Positions 44,112-56,371 are shown, counted from the first letter of the stretch. The stretch: 64,000 bases of DNA from Cephalotus follicularis (GCA_001972305.1 BDDD01002939.1:92762-156761), one strand, 5' to 3'. Program-made: numbers and translations. Notes: generated from the letters alone by a model not told the origin.

Positions 44112-45469
44112 ACACTGATTTTGAATTGTACATTCATACAGATGGCATATTGAGGTTCCGAGGAAGGATATGTGTTCCGGATGACGAGAGCATCAGCAAT
44201 GAACTACTGCAACAAGCCCATAAGTCAAAATACAGTGTTCACCCTGGAAGTTCCAAGATGTGGCATGACATGAAAAAGAACTACTGGTGGAGTGGTATGA
44301 AAAGAGAGATTGCTGAATACGTAGCAAGATGTTTGACCTGTCAAAGAGTGAAGGCTGAACATCAGAGACCTGCAGGATTGCTACAATCGCTACCAGTGGT
44401 TGAGTGGAAATGGGAGCATGTGACCATGGACTTCGTGACGGGATTACCGAGGTCACGGAATCAGCATGATGCATTGTGGGTTGTAGTCGATAGACTCACT
44501 AAGTCTGCTCACTTTCTTCCAATGAACATGACGTATTCTATCAAGAAGCTAGCTCGATTGTATATCCGGGAGATAGTGAGATTGCATAGAGTGTTAGTCA
44601 GTATTATTTGTGACCGTGATGCTAGATTCACTTCAAGATTCTGGAAGAAGTTCCAAGCAGCTATGGGAACAGCCTTGAACTTCAGTCCTGCATTCCACCC
44701 ACAAACTGACGGATAGTCTGAGCGTACCATTCAGACTCTGGAGGATATGCCATGGGCTTGCATGATTGATTTTGCCGGGAGTTGGGAGGATCATCTGGCA
44801 CTGATTGAATTCTCCTACAACAACAGCTTTCGCACCAGTATAGGAATGGCCCCCTATGAAGACTTGTATGGGAGAAAATGCAGATCGCCCATTTGTTGGG
44901 ATGAGGTAGGTGAAAGACAAGTGCTGGGGCCGGACTTAGTACAAGAGACTACTGATAAAATGGAAATAATCAAGAAGAGACTGCTAGCTGCACAAAGTCG
45001 GCATAAAAGTTACGCCGATATCAAGAGGAGAAAGCTAGATTTCGAGAAGGGAGATCATGTTTTCCTGAAGATCTCGCCTTCGAAAGGGATACACCGTTTT
45101 GGCCTCAAGGGGAAGTTGGCTCCAAGGTACATTGGACCTTATGAGATACTGGAGAGAGTGGGGGATGTGGCATATCAGATTGCACTATTGCCCAGTTTAT
45201 CGGGCGTGCATAACGTATTTCTTGTTTCCATGTTACGGAAATACGTACCTGACCCATCTCACATATTGAGCTTCGACCCTGGATTCATCATTAATAAATT
45301 GTCTTATGAAGAGAGGCCGACGAGGATAGTGGATCGAATGGAGAGGATGCTGAGGAATAAGACTATTCCTATGGTAAAAGTACTGTGGCGTTTTCACGGA
45401 TCTGGGGAAGCTACATGGGAGCGTGAAGACGAAATGATGGAGACATTTCCTCACTTATTCGGAATGTAA
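44112..45469 (+). pseudogene. Gypsy-A integrase with chromodomain-like C terminus
   Basis: Two open parts in the same frame, 44126-44716 and 44747-45469, separated only by a TAG at 44714 in place of the glutamine of DGQSER. Zinc-binding region: HPGSSKMWHDMKKNYWW, then CLTCQRVK. Core: [57 protein letters not shown]-stop-SERTIQTLED. Second part: [60 protein letters not shown], then a chromodomain-like end RNKTIPMVKVLWRFHGSGEA followed by TWEREDEMMETFPHLF. It inserts cDNA; the C terminus would target chromatin. Ends 41 bp before the 3' LTR. Confidence 0.93.
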
Positions 45470-45496
45470 AGCTAAATTCGGGGACGAATTTTTTTT

Positions 45497-45509
45497 AAGG
45501 AGGGGGGAA
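45497..45509 (+). other. Gypsy-A polypurine tract
   Basis: AAGGAGGGGGGAA directly before the 3' LTR start TGTAATGACC. Confidence 0.9.
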
Positions 45510-45682
45510 TGTAATGACCTCAATTTTCAATTAATGTATATTGCTCCAATTTTAAATAAAATATACATTTTAATTGAAATTATTTTTTCAATATCAAAAT
45601 GATCATGATTAGTGAATGCTTGGGTTAAATTGAAAATGCAAATAGGTAAAACAAACTTAAGGAACCCTAAAATCAGCTCAAA

Positions 45683-45762
45683 TAGCCGAGTATCACACGG
45701 TAACAGTCGACTGGTTGATGCGTGGAGTGGACAGTCGACTGCTTAGTAAATACAGTTGACTG
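45683..45762. promoter_or_regulatory. Gypsy-A 3' LTR palindrome cluster 1
   Basis: 10-mers start at 45683, 45704, 45732 and 45753 (steps 21, 28, 21), as in the 5' LTR. Confidence 0.65.
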
Positions 45763-46654
45763 GAATGGCACAGAATAGGCGTCTGTGCATGCAGGTGAGA
45801 CAGAGCAGAGGCAGTGCATGATGGACAGGTGTCATGCGAGTCAGCAGCTGCCATAACATGCCAGAGGAGTGCCTTGCATGCCCTCTATTCCTTCTGTAAG
45901 ACCTGCAACCTGCAATCACAGTAGAAAAGTGAGAAAGAGATTGAAAGAAGAGATGCATGTGAGAGAGAGAAAAGAAAAGAGGGAAGGTTGAGTTAATGGG
46001 AACCTAACAAATTCTAAGGCTTTAAAACCTTTATATCAGTTGTGAAGAGCTGACTTGAGTGTTAGAAAACACTGAGGAGAAGAAATCGAATGAGAGAATT
46101 GTTGGAGCTTGCATGTTGAAGGATTGGAGTTCAAAGGAGGAGTTGAAGCTTTGATTCCTGGTAAGCTCCAAGTTCTGTTATTGTTGAAGTTATAGTTAAA
46201 CAGTAGCATATTCATTTTATAACCTTACTGATTAAACATGATCATCTGTAATAAGCCTGGAAATTGGAGATTGAACTTGGTTTAGTTAGGAAATGGAAAA
46301 TGGAACTTAGGAAATTGATTGTAAGCTCCTGGTTCCGATTTTGTTGTCATCATGACTAGATAACTACATGAACGTACTTGTGTTGATATCTGAACCTATA
46401 TACATGCAACCATATAGATCAATTACTGGAATTTGGAGGATTGAGTTGGGTGAAGGACTTGGAACTCAAAGAGAGGAATCAACTCAATTTGATTCCGGGA
46501 GAGCAATTGAGGTAGGGGTATTGACATGTTTTTGAAGATATAATGTGCATATCATGTGTGGATAATTTCCTGTTTGATTGCATGTGTTGTTCGATTAGTA
46601 TTTTGGACATTGGACATGCATGCCCTGTTACTGCCTGTCGATTTTTGGGCAAAG

Positions 46655-46767
46655 CAGTCGACTGTTCTTCATGACAGTCGACTACTCAATCAAACCAGTC
46701 GACTGTTAAGAACAAACAGTCAACTACTAAATCAAAACAGCCGACTGTTCTTGGGAACAGTCGACTG
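46655..46767. promoter_or_regulatory. Gypsy-A 3' LTR palindrome cluster 2
   Basis: Six 10-mers start at 46655, 46675, 46696, 46717, 46738 and 46758 (steps 20, 21, 21, 21, 20). At least four are perfect or one base from CAGTCGACTG. Confidence 0.68.
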
Positions 46768-49525
46768 TCCTGAGGTAAATTTCTGATATAGGTACTGTAT
46801 TGGCCTTAAATTGAATGTAATTACCTTGGCCTCCACATGGGATGATTGTAATAGTCAATCCTGGCCTTACATAATTACATTTCAGAAATTAAACAACGTA
46901 TGCACTCATTGTGAGAGTTGTGAAAGAATGACTATGGTATGCTAACGACCTTATTGAATCTTTGAATTGCTACTGTCCTTTACTATTTTGTTGTATATGC
47001 TACTGTTACAATTAGTATACACTAGTTTGGGTGTTCTTAAACACTAATGTTCTTTTACTTTCAAAAGATTGAACCAACTAGGTGCTATGTGCACAATTAA
47101 TGATTTCAACTATCACTTTCAAATGAAACCTATTGATTCCTGATTTTCATCCAATGAGAGGTACTGTTACTGTACTGAATATCGTTTTCCTCCTACGAGA
47201 TGTAGGATTACTGAATTGGTAAATGTTTCAAAAGAAAACACCCTATATTACATATTATAAACTTACGTAATATTACTATTGAATTGATTGTCTATGTTAT
47301 TGCCGTTAGTCGAGTGATAGGAGACATCACTGGCTACGGGGTGGTCCTAGGTGCCAGGAGTTGGCTAGAGTTTCCACCACACTTATCGGCAATGCAGATC
47401 CTGATTGTTACCTGCCTGCTAATTGCCGGCAGAATTGACCTGATCTATCATCTTCGGAGTGTAGGGTGATAGTTAGGTGGTGCACAATTGGTGCTAGGAG
47501 TTAGCGACATGTGACACCCAAACCACTGATTGATTGTACCCTTGTGCGGTATTCTTGAATTGTATTGTCTTTGGCCACTTGGCATGATTGCTTATATATT
47601 GGAATACTTAAATATGTTCTTTTAAATATAAATTGTCATACATGTTGCATTTATATATTCCTTATCATGCATTATTCCTACTTAGCCAAGTGAGGACAAC
47701 GGCTAACCCCTACAATTTCATATTAAGTGAAGGCATTCGGGGAGGTGCTGCTGAAGCCTATACGAGAGCTTCTATTTTGTTAAGGTTGTTATTCTCTATG
47801 TATTGTATTTGTAATGAACGTTCATACTCTGTTGTGTCATTTTACCTTTCTTATCTGTAAAAGGATGATTGTTATGTATTATGTACAAGCACGTAGTATG
47901 GGCTGCGCGTGGACAACATTATAATCCGGCTATTGAAATGCTTCAGCTTATGTTTTTGGAATTTGTTGTTATAAATGCTGGATTATTATTTATTTCTGAT
48001 ATCACCATATATGCTTGTCTTAACGGAATATGGGTTGTGACAACACCAAACTTTTAGGATTGTGTTTAAACATATATAGGAGTCTTCTGCTCAAAAATAA
48101 ATTCAAACCGATAAGCAGAGCTATATGCTCCTTTGTAAAATCACTGTTTCAAAACAATTTTAGCGTAACTTCGCACTTTTCGATCCAAACCAAGTCTGTT
48201 TGGTACGGAACTTTACATGCAATATTTAAACCTATCCTAAGGTCTACCATTAAAATTTCAAGTCAATCGGACCACTCTAGGTCCAAAAAGTGACAAAAGC
48301 GCCATTTCAGCAGCATGGCGGCCATAGTTGTCGACGATATCCACCAAACTCAATTCAATGCATCCACCATTATATCCTATCATTTAAATGTCCCATTTCG
48401 TCATCCAATTCATCAAACAACATCATTAACCTAAGAATCCTACCATGGCCGAAATTATTACACAAGAGGGATTAACTTTACTTCACTTACTAATCATTTT
48501 CATATAACCTTTCCATCATTTATTCCCATATCTTTTAATTACACTAAGGTTAATTTCTCTAAAACCATAGAAAATATCAATTCCTCCTTAACATTATGAA
48601 ACTAGAAAATTATAGGAATAGGATAGGAATTAAACCTTTTAACACAATTATATTTACCATTACTTCTACACTTTTAAACTCTAAGCCAAACCAAGCCTTC
48701 TTCTCTCAACATAGAACCCGAATTATAAACCAGAAATAGTAAGCAATTATGTTATAATTCTTCAATTTACTAACTCAAAAAAATCAACCCTTCATTACTT
48801 CTTAAGGAACCCGAAACTATAAGAAGATTCAAGGTTGATTAACACATGTTATAACACTAATATTCTAACATAAATTCACCCATAAACCATAAAACTTCAA
48901 CTTCCTCTTTGCATCACTTGAACCCAAAATTATAAGAAAAGAAATGTAAAAATACTAGAGAACTTACAAGAATGAAGGAGGAATCACTTTTAGCATTAAT
49001 CCTTGAAGAATTCTTGAAAAAAAAAATCAAGAATGATAGCTTCAATGGAGGAGATACGTCGGCCAAGAGGGAATGGAAGAGATGATGCTTCTACCTCATT
49101 TGCACGTTAAAGAAGGTTAAGAATATAATGGTCTTGAATTATGGAGAGAAATGTGGTATAGGGCCGAAATTTGGCATAGTTAAAACATAATTTTGGGCTT
49201 AATTTCGGTTTTACAATGAGAAGAAATGATTGGCCGAATTTGTACATGATTTTGGGCCTTAAACAATTTTATTTAATACCTTATCATTCTAAGAATTTGC
49301 CCATGTTTTTAAGGAATACGAGTTGGGCTTTAATCCATCATTAGACAACATCAGGCCCAAATTAATAAATAGTCCATGATACAAATTCATAGCTTGGGTC
49401 TAACTTAAATTAATACATGCCCAAATAAAATCACCAAGGTCACATATAATTATATGAATAATATGCACACAAAATGCCTACTTAAATGATTATCCTCCAA
49501 TCATGACATGGGGTGTTACACATTC

Positions 49526-49757
49526 CTGATAGTAGCAATGCACCAGTGGTCCTTAGACATGAGCCGCCACTGATATCCTATGTATAACATGTTGTGCTTT
49601 AATAATGCTTACATATGTCTCCTAACCACGGGAAGTATACAGGTATTGATTGGGTGTGGCAGGTTTATAGAAGAGATAAGTGAGTGTGCAAGAATGAATC
49701 CACCGCTCCCAGTAAAAATGATATATGATAGGGCACTTCTAATATGATAGGATTAAA
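49526..49757 (+). repeat. Copia-C 3' LTR, second part (truncated)
   Basis: Continues from 36130 and matches 20671-20995 with an internal deletion of about 110 bp near 49718. It stops around 49757, where Copia-B reverse transcriptase sequence begins, so the junction is a deletion or recombination breakpoint. Confidence 0.78.
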
Positions 49758-50650
49758 ATCCTATCAGATGCAAGTAAATCTTCAAGAGGAAGATTGGCGT
49801 TCATGGTAAAGGTTGAAATCTTTAAAGTGCAATTGGTAGTGAAAGGATATACACTAAGACAAGAGGTCTGTATACCGGAAATTTTCTCACTAGTTGCAAT
49901 TATTAAGTCCATTCGGATAATGCTTGCAATTGCCACTCATTGTGATAATGAGCTATGGCAAAAGGATGTCGAGACAGTCTGCGAGAGAGACTATCTTTAC
50001 GAGGACATCTTTATGTCCCAAACCCGAGGGGTTTACATCCGAAGGGCATTTGCACAAGAGTTGCAAGCTCCCAAGGTCTACGACCTTAAGCAACATCCTG
50101 TACCTGAAATATCCATTTTGACTTTGTTGAATATATGGATAAGCCTAATGTCTGCTGGAAACAGGATAACCCAGAATTCACTTTCTTGGCACTATATGTA
50201 GAAGACATACTACACATAGAGAAAGGTGTAGGTATGTTGAAGTACAGTTAAGCAAGAACTTCTCCGTAAAGGATTTGGGATAGGCTTTCTACGTTTTAGA
50301 GAATGAAGGTCTAAAGAGTATATCAAGTAGATTGCTTGGACTTTCCCAAAGCCAGTACATCAGCAGGTAGCTGAAATAGTATGGAACGAATTCCATAAAT
50401 GGCTTACTGCCAATTAGCCAAGGAATTTACATTTCAAAGAGGATGTCTTCCAAGACTGATGAGGAGAGAACACGCATGAATAGGAAACCTTATGCTTTGG
50501 CAACAGGCTCCATCATGTATGCCATACTTAGTACTAGCCCTGATGTCGATAATCCTACAGCTCTGGCTAGTCAATTTCAGTCCAGTCCATGTAAGAGGCA
50601 TTGGGACATAGTCAAGAGGATATAATGCCTGTGAAAGACTCAGGATTATT
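49758..50650 (+). pseudogene. Copia-B reverse transcriptase remnant
   Basis: Begins abruptly within the polymerase (SRGRLAFMVK region). The frame 49794-50201 holds VEIFKVQLVVKGYTLRQEV, KSIRIMLAIATHCDNELWQK and DIFMSQTRGV. The catalytic motif at about 50195-50206 reads YVED instead of YVDD, followed by ILHIE. 50443-50625 holds PYALATGSIMYAILSTSPDV and CKRHWDIVKRI, the end of the domain. Frameshifts separate the pieces. The 5' half of Copia-B is absent from the window. Same family as Copia-1, to judge from the shared RKIGV...GVYI sequence. Confidence 0.83.
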
Positions 50651-51204
50651 TCTTGACACATGGAGAATATAGTGAATTGAGACGTAAGAGTTAGTTTAAC
50701 TCTAGTTTCACTTGTGATCTGGATGATCACAAATTCATTTCAGGATATGTGTTGGTCCTGAATTGAAGTGTTGTGTGAGTGGGAGGAGTATGTGGCAGTC
50801 GAGGACTGTAGACTTCACCAGAGAATAAAAGTATGTTGCAACCTGTGATACCGGTTATGGTAGTTGTTTGGTAGCAGAAGTTCATTGTGAAACTTTATGT
50901 GGTTCTATTCGTTGTTGTCCAGTTGTGCAGCATAGGGACGTCGATGGGGCTTTGCACAAACCAACGAACCCGGGTCTCATTACCGCCCAAACATATATAG
51001 CAATGGTATCATTTGATCATGGATATCATGAATGTAAGGTTTCGAAAAACATGTTATTGAGGAAATAAAGGAGACATCATGAGAGTAGATGTCACCATAG
51101 AGAGAGTCGCGCGAGAAGTCAATTTAACAGACCCACTGACCAAGGCCATGAGCAGTGCTAGAGTGCGATATGCTTAGCAGGGATGTCTTCGTGGCTGGAG
51201 GACC
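50651..51204 (+). pseudogene. Copia-B RNase H remnant
   Basis: Heavily frameshifted. Recognisable traces are the VNLTDPLTKAMSSARVR-like end near 51118-51170 and the region before it aligning in order with Copia-1 10440-10930. The frame at 50868-51068 is in a non-native frame. It lies directly before the purine tract. Confidence 0.6.
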
Positions 51205-51215
51205 AATTGGGAGAT
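51205..51215 (+). other. Copia-B polypurine tract
   Basis: AATTGGGAGAT directly before the LTR start TGTTAGATTATGG. Confidence 0.82.
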
Positions 51216-52682
51216 TGTTAGATTATGGTGTCCTGCAAGCCACGAGGAGGCTGCAGACATATGTTCTCAGCATATGACACACTCTTGAATCGTACATTCT
51301 TAGTTCCATTCGTGTTCTATTGTGCATTTTCAGTAATGATTGGCATTTGGCTATATGTATTATCCCAAACCGTCTCAACGGATTAGTTGATCACCATGTC
51401 AATAGAATACACATATAGCGCCTTGTCCATAAAGGGTTGGATCTCGTGCCTGAGAGGTTATGAGAATGAGATCCTTACTCCCTTGTGACAAAAGTTCCAA
51501 GTCATAGGTTCACTTTCTTAGGGCAATTGATGAACCGCAAACACTTGTCGTGTTATGCTTGCTCCTGATTCAGGGAGGATGGATCATATCATTGCCATTT
51601 CGGTTTTACCCTAAAGCTGATGCAGGGTGCATGCAGAGGCACGACACTGAACCGACCCACTATAGGTTATCTATTTGGAGAGTCAACACCTTTGTCAATA
51701 GAGTTCCTATTGTCGCGTTAGTTTTTAGTCAAAGGGGACTAGTAGATCATTCGTGATTTACGTTGTATCATTAGACCTGAGCGGCTGACATACTTTGTGT
51801 AGTAACTGCCTGGCTTTGATTTCCGCCTTCCCCAGCACTAGCCACGTGCTGGCAAAAGGGTTATCTTTGGGCCTTGTGGGAGCTACGTTGAGATGTATGG
51901 GTGAGTGCGCAAGATGGGATCGTCACACCCGTGTTGAGGGTTATAGGCTCTATAACATCTGTGACAGTTGAAGACTTAAAGTCCCGGTCGGGCACTGGGA
52001 GATAGGGAATGAGAGGTTTTCAGGGATGTCTTCCATACTCTTAGTGCGTTCATAGAATTATAGTTATCACGGTTTTACCTAGGGGTGACATTTATCCGAA
52101 CCCTAGTCCATGGTCGGAGCCGAGATGATGAAGGATACGTGGCACACAAATCGATGACAGTGATAAAGCACTGGGGAACCGGCTAACGAATGATAGACGT
52201 GATTTACACGGATCCGGGGGGTGATGGGATTCACACCGGGGCTATCAGTTGGATAGTCGTATCATAACTTAGGGATGTTCTAGGAAATTTTATCATCGTA
52301 CCGGAAATCCACCGGGCTTTTGGGTCCCGCCTGATTATTGGAAAAGTGACGCATGCTGCACACATGGTCGCTTGGTGGTAAATCTAGTTTTTAACTAGTA
52401 TATATTATTTTGACATTAGTAGTTTGTTTTTCGTTCCACTAATTGTCATCTTGATATATAAAGAGACATTAAAGCCAGAGCATGATTTAATTTTAATTAA
52501 ATTAATTAAATATAGAGTCTTTTAATTATTTAAAGTGAGAGAACTTAATTGAATCATAAAAGAGAGAAACATGTTTAATTAATTAAGAGAATTATTAAAC
52601 ATGTGGGAGAAACAAATTAATTTTGAAAGAGAAATTTAATTTAAATTGAAAGAGATTTTTTTGATAGGAGAAAAGAAAAAAG

Positions 52683-52748
<66 letters not shown>

Positions 52749-53565
52749 ATTTTGTTTAAGTCAAAATTTCATTTTAAAAGATTTTTTAAAATATCTCTCT
52801 CTTAATCGCTCTCACAATCTCTCCCTCACATTCTCTCCTAGCGCATTCGTGTTCCATAAGCCGAGGGCAAGACGCACGCGTTTAACGCGTCTGCGCGCAG
52901 AGGCGCGCTCCTGCCAAGGAAGAAGACCGGTGCTTCGCGCCGGTGGCCAAGGGATGGCCGGCGTCCTTCCACTGTATGCCTCTTCTTCTTCTATCTCCCA
53001 ATTTCTCCCTCTTTCTCCCTGTTTCTCTCTGTGGCAGAAGAACCGGTTTTTGTCGTCCACCTCCTCCCAATGGCTCTTCCACTGCCGATGATCACAGTGG
53101 GTGGAGCCAATCCATGGCTCTATCCATTTTGATCTTTGTTTTGCGTTTCCCGATCGTTTTCCGTTCGTTTTGCGTTTTGTTAGTCAACTGGGCGAGTTGA
53201 TGCTTCGGGCTGCTGTGACTTGGTGTTCCACGCTGAGTCACGGCGAGTCTTGGGTTCGGGTGTGTCGGGCTGGTGTCGTTGCGCCGTTTGGTGGCTTGGC
53301 GGCCGTTGGTGATGAACTGTGAGTCAACCCCGTGACTCACCGCTGGCCATTCTCTGCGTTCCTGGCCGAGTCTCATCGAGTCTCAGCCACCGGTGCGTTC
53401 GTCGTGCTGTTAGCATCCACATATGTCAAGGCCGGTCAATGGCGAGTTGACCGAGACTCACTGAGTCCGAACTCAATTAGTCGCCGCCTCTGGCCGCCGT
53501 GTTCCAGCGCCGTTCCGGGCGTGTCTGCTCCAGATTCGGGTAGAGCATATTTTTTTGAGTCCGGC
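51216..53565 (+). repeat. Copia-B 3' LTR, interrupted by Gypsy-E
   Basis: 2350 bp from TGTTAGATTATGG. Matches the minus-strand LTR K (1-2517) along its length. Broken at 53565 inside the GC-rich block, where Gypsy-E starts. The remainder would lie beyond the window. Frames at 51550-51756 and 52812-53643 are LTR sequence. Confidence 0.9.
52686..52744. repeat. (AG)n microsatellite in Copia-B LTR
   Basis: About 59 bases of uninterrupted AG, the counterpart of the TC run at 977-1017. Confidence 0.95.
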
Positions 53566-56366
53566 TGTAATACCCTGCACGTTCGTAAATGTGTTTTACG
53601 GGCTTTTTATGTGTCTGTGTTCGGGCTTTTTAATTGTGTTTAATTTTAAAGTCCGGTTGCCCTTTTGTTTTGGGCCTATGTGATTTGGGTTGTTTGATAC
53701 AGCCTAAATTTTTGGGATATGTTGTGCTATGTTGGGCTTGGGTTTATTTTATCAAAATTTTATTTCATTAAAAACAATTTATCTTTTATTTTAAAATCCC
53801 CAAAATCCTTTTTAATTCATTTTAATTTATTTATTTTAATTAAATTTCCTTTTCTTTCCTTTTTCTTCCTTTTCTTTCCTTTTCTTCTTCTTTCCTTTTC
53901 TTCTCCTCCTTCTCCCGGATTCCTTCTCTCCACCATCAATTCCACACGTTTTCTACATCTCCTTTTCCTTTTCTAATCCCCTGAAATCCTCTCTTCTTCC
54001 CTTTATAGCAGATTTTTGTCTCCTCTAGCCTTTGTGAGAGTTGCATTGCCATTTTAAAATGTCTCCCTCTTCTCTGCAAAGTGTCACTGCCGACAACTGC
54101 TTTGAGGAGTCTGTGTAATCTGCTGTGAATCGTCTCTTTATGTTGTTAAGGTAATGTTAATCCGTTGGTTGTTTCTTTGGGTTGAATTCTTCTAGTTTGT
54201 TAAGCATGTATGTACTCCTTGTTTTGTTTTTTTGTCCTCCTTCTGTATAGTTGTTTGATCAGTGAATTCGTGGTATTCCTGCTATTTTTCTGTGTTTCCA
54301 ATACCATTACAGGTTAGTTAAATTCGTTCCCTCCAGTGATGGTTTTGTTCCAATGTCATAAATTCAGTTTTTATGCTCTTAATGTCTTCTGGTTTCAACC
54401 CCCATGTTAATATGTTCTGTTATTGTGTTAATAGGATTGTCAACATGTTTCATACATATAGTTATGTCATAAATTGGTTTTATAACATCTGTAATTGATA
54501 ATGGACAGAATCTGGACACACATGTATGCATACCTTCTTGTTTTCTTTTGAAAGTTAAACCACTGTCCAACTGTTCTATGTCGATGTGTTTTTATGTCAC
54601 CTAAAAGTCATATATGGTCATATGTTTATGTCCATGTGTCTATGGATTAATGTTGTATTCATTTGAACATGTTTCGGTATCAAATTGTCATGTTTCCTAC
54701 TGTTCTGTCTTCCAGAACAGTCGACTGTCTCTGTGGACAGTCGGCTGGAATGGATGAGTAGCCGACTGCCATATGAACATAGTCGACTGCCTTAGGTTGA
54801 GTAGTCGACTGGACCTATGAACCAGTCGACTACCTGCATTCTGGTTTGAGTAGCCCTTGTGATTAGTCGACTGCCAAGCTTCCCCAGCCGGCTGGAGCTC
54901 TGTGATAGTTGACTGTTTTGCCCAGAAATGTACTGTTTTGAACTGCTTTGCTTCGTTTGTTCCTCGAATCGATCCGAATCTTTTCCAAACACTGTTAAGA
55001 GTCTGTTTAATGCTTCTGATGTGTATTAGACTCTTATACATATGATTTTAGATGCCTTTTAGATTATTGTGCTTCAATTGGAATTCGTTTGAATCGTTTA
55101 TCCGTAAGTACTTTGTGAGCGCATAAGGTACGGATTTTCTGTTCCTTGGCTATCTGATATTGGAATTGAAAACAGTTTTGCTGTGCTTCTTCGTTTATGA
55201 AATCGATAATGTTTTATGGTTTTGATATGTTTCGAAATTAAAGTTGGTTTGACATTTTTAAATGATTCCGACTTTATACATATGATATGAAATGATAAGA
55301 TATGTTATGAAATGTATGTTATGATACCGTTGCGAGCGGTTTTCCGATATGTTTTGTGAAAACATAATTTATGAAATTTTAAATTGATTTCGATAAATCA
55401 ATATTTTGAAATGAATACTGAGTATTGTACCCACCTATGGGGCATACCATAGGCACGTCGTGGGCCTGGCACGGGGACGTGACACTTCCGTAGCGGTGTG
55501 ATTAGACTACGGCGTCTCTGAGTGTATGAATAAATCCCATGAGGTGGATTTATGGATCCGCTATGTGATAGAGGCATATGAATCGATTCTAGTTTATGAT
55601 ATGTGATCTAGTGAATGATCAAATATGTGATCCGAGGTGTGATCGGATATGTGTGATGTGAGAATTGACTGTGTAGTGCCGTACACTTCCATTCTAGCGC
55701 GCATGTGGAATTAGCGCCTCCCTTGCCAAATTTATGTTATGTGATATGTATGTGGCTCAGTATGATTTGTGATTTATGACTTATGATTTGCAAATGATTT
55801 TATGAAATGCACCGTAAACGTTTCGAAGGTTATCTGGATTTATGAAAGTACAAATATGATTTTACGATTATGTATCTGTTTTAAGTGTTTAAGATTTCCG
55901 TTACGAAGTTTATTGAAATATTACTGTTTTTAAATTTATCGTTTACTGTTTTATTTCCCTTATCCGTACTGAGGTTTGCTCAGCCGCTTTTTTTTTGTTT
56001 CCATGCGGCAGGTTTACAGGGGCAGTGGGGGAAAGTGTGAAAGAGTGATGACTACCCTATGTCTTTGGATCCCTAGGAGTGTGATCCATATGTTATGTCT
56101 AGTAGTCATAAACACTGATGGTTATGTTTTTATGTTTTAATTTGGAACTTAATTATGTTTTAAGTATTTCACAAAATGATTATTTGTTAAGTTTTTAATG
56201 TTTCACTTATGATGAGACTGCCACGTTTCTAGCTGTTTTGGCTAATAAAGTAATGATATGATTCGTTAAGTAATGTTTATGATCAGATAAGTAATGATTT
56301 GTTCAGATAAGTAATGTTATGTATGATATGACCCGGTGACGACTCCTGCCGTCCGGGGGTGTTACA
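53566..56366 (+). repeat. Gypsy-E 5' LTR
   Basis: 2801 bp, TGTAATACCCTGCACG to GGGTGTTACA. The first ~1.75 kb matches 60440-62210. Contains a nine-site palindrome array. Frames at 53719-55041 are LTR sequence. Confidence 0.93.
54718..54915. promoter_or_regulatory. Gypsy-E 5' LTR phased palindrome array
   Basis: Ten-base sites of the (C/T)AGTCGACTG type start at 54718, 54738, 54759, 54780, 54802, 54823, 54864, 54885 and 54906. Steps are 20, 21, 21, 22, 21, 41, 21, 21. The 41-bp gap corresponds to one site deleted here: the 3' LTR has it at 61721. Strong regular spacing; function unknown. Confidence 0.75.
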
Positions 56367-56371
56367 GATTT

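Larger units (their letters stand above)
38253..48042 (+). mobile_element. Gypsy-A, complete chromodomain Ty3/gypsy retrotransposon
   Basis: 9790 bp with perfect duplication ACACC (38248-38252 and 48043-48047). Order: 5' LTR 38253-40782, primer site, gag, protease, reverse transcriptase, RNase H, integrase, chromodomain-like end, purine tract, 3' LTR 45510-48042. The two LTRs (2530 and 2533 bp) look very similar by eye, so this is among the youngest insertions here. The genes carry a handful of stops, mostly explained by C-to-T change. The chromodomain-like C terminus points to a chromovirus (Tekay/Del-like, tentative). Inserted in element J. Confidence 0.95.
45510..48042 (+). repeat. Gypsy-A 3' LTR
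   Basis: 2533 bp, TGTAATGACCTC to GGTTGTGACA, followed by duplication ACACC. Palindrome clusters at 45683-45762 and 46655-46767. Confidence 0.95.
36131..49520 (-). mobile_element. Solo-LTR-like gypsy element J, split by Gypsy-A
   Basis: Sits within the Copia-C 3' LTR between copies of CATTC (36126-36130 and 49521-49525). Read on the minus strand it starts TGTAACACCCCATGTC at 49520 and ends GGTTCATGTTA at 36131; the last base pair differs from the usual CA. Subtracting Gypsy-A leaves about 3.6 kb with no recognisable retroelement protein, so it is most likely a long solo LTR. It carries the gypsy LTR phrase ACTTAGTCATTTGGACTAAC (minus, near 36885) and a 39-40 bp tandem repeat at 37340-37480. 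Frames in 36400-38050 and 48057-48475 lack domains. Confidence 0.62.
20246..49757 (+). mobile_element. Copia-C, decayed Ty1/copia element split by later insertions
   Basis: Plus-strand pieces are: 5' LTR 20246-21928; leader 21929-23291 and 25330-26045; gag through integrase 26046-28016; RNase H 35241-35640; 3' LTR 35699-36130 and 49526-49757. Inserted or substituted within it are solo LTR L, the telomere/LINE segment, minus-strand Copia-D and solo LTR J (which contains Gypsy-A). Reverse transcriptase is missing, so the 28017-35240 segment replaced sequence rather than simply interrupting it. The 3' LTR is cut off near 49757, where it fuses to Copia-B. Confidence 0.75.

Noticed and set aside
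47284-48057. Open frames shared between 39951-40794 and 47284-48057
   Set aside because: Duplicated only because both are LTR copies of Gypsy-A; no domain and decayed differently in each copy.
54697-55041. Minus-strand open frame with repeated SRLL/QST peptides, and similar frames at 39291-39479, 61489-61955 and 63057-63368
   Set aside because: They are translations of the palindrome arrays inside LTRs. The repeated peptides come from the repeated 10-mer, the frames sit in LTRs and lack any domain.
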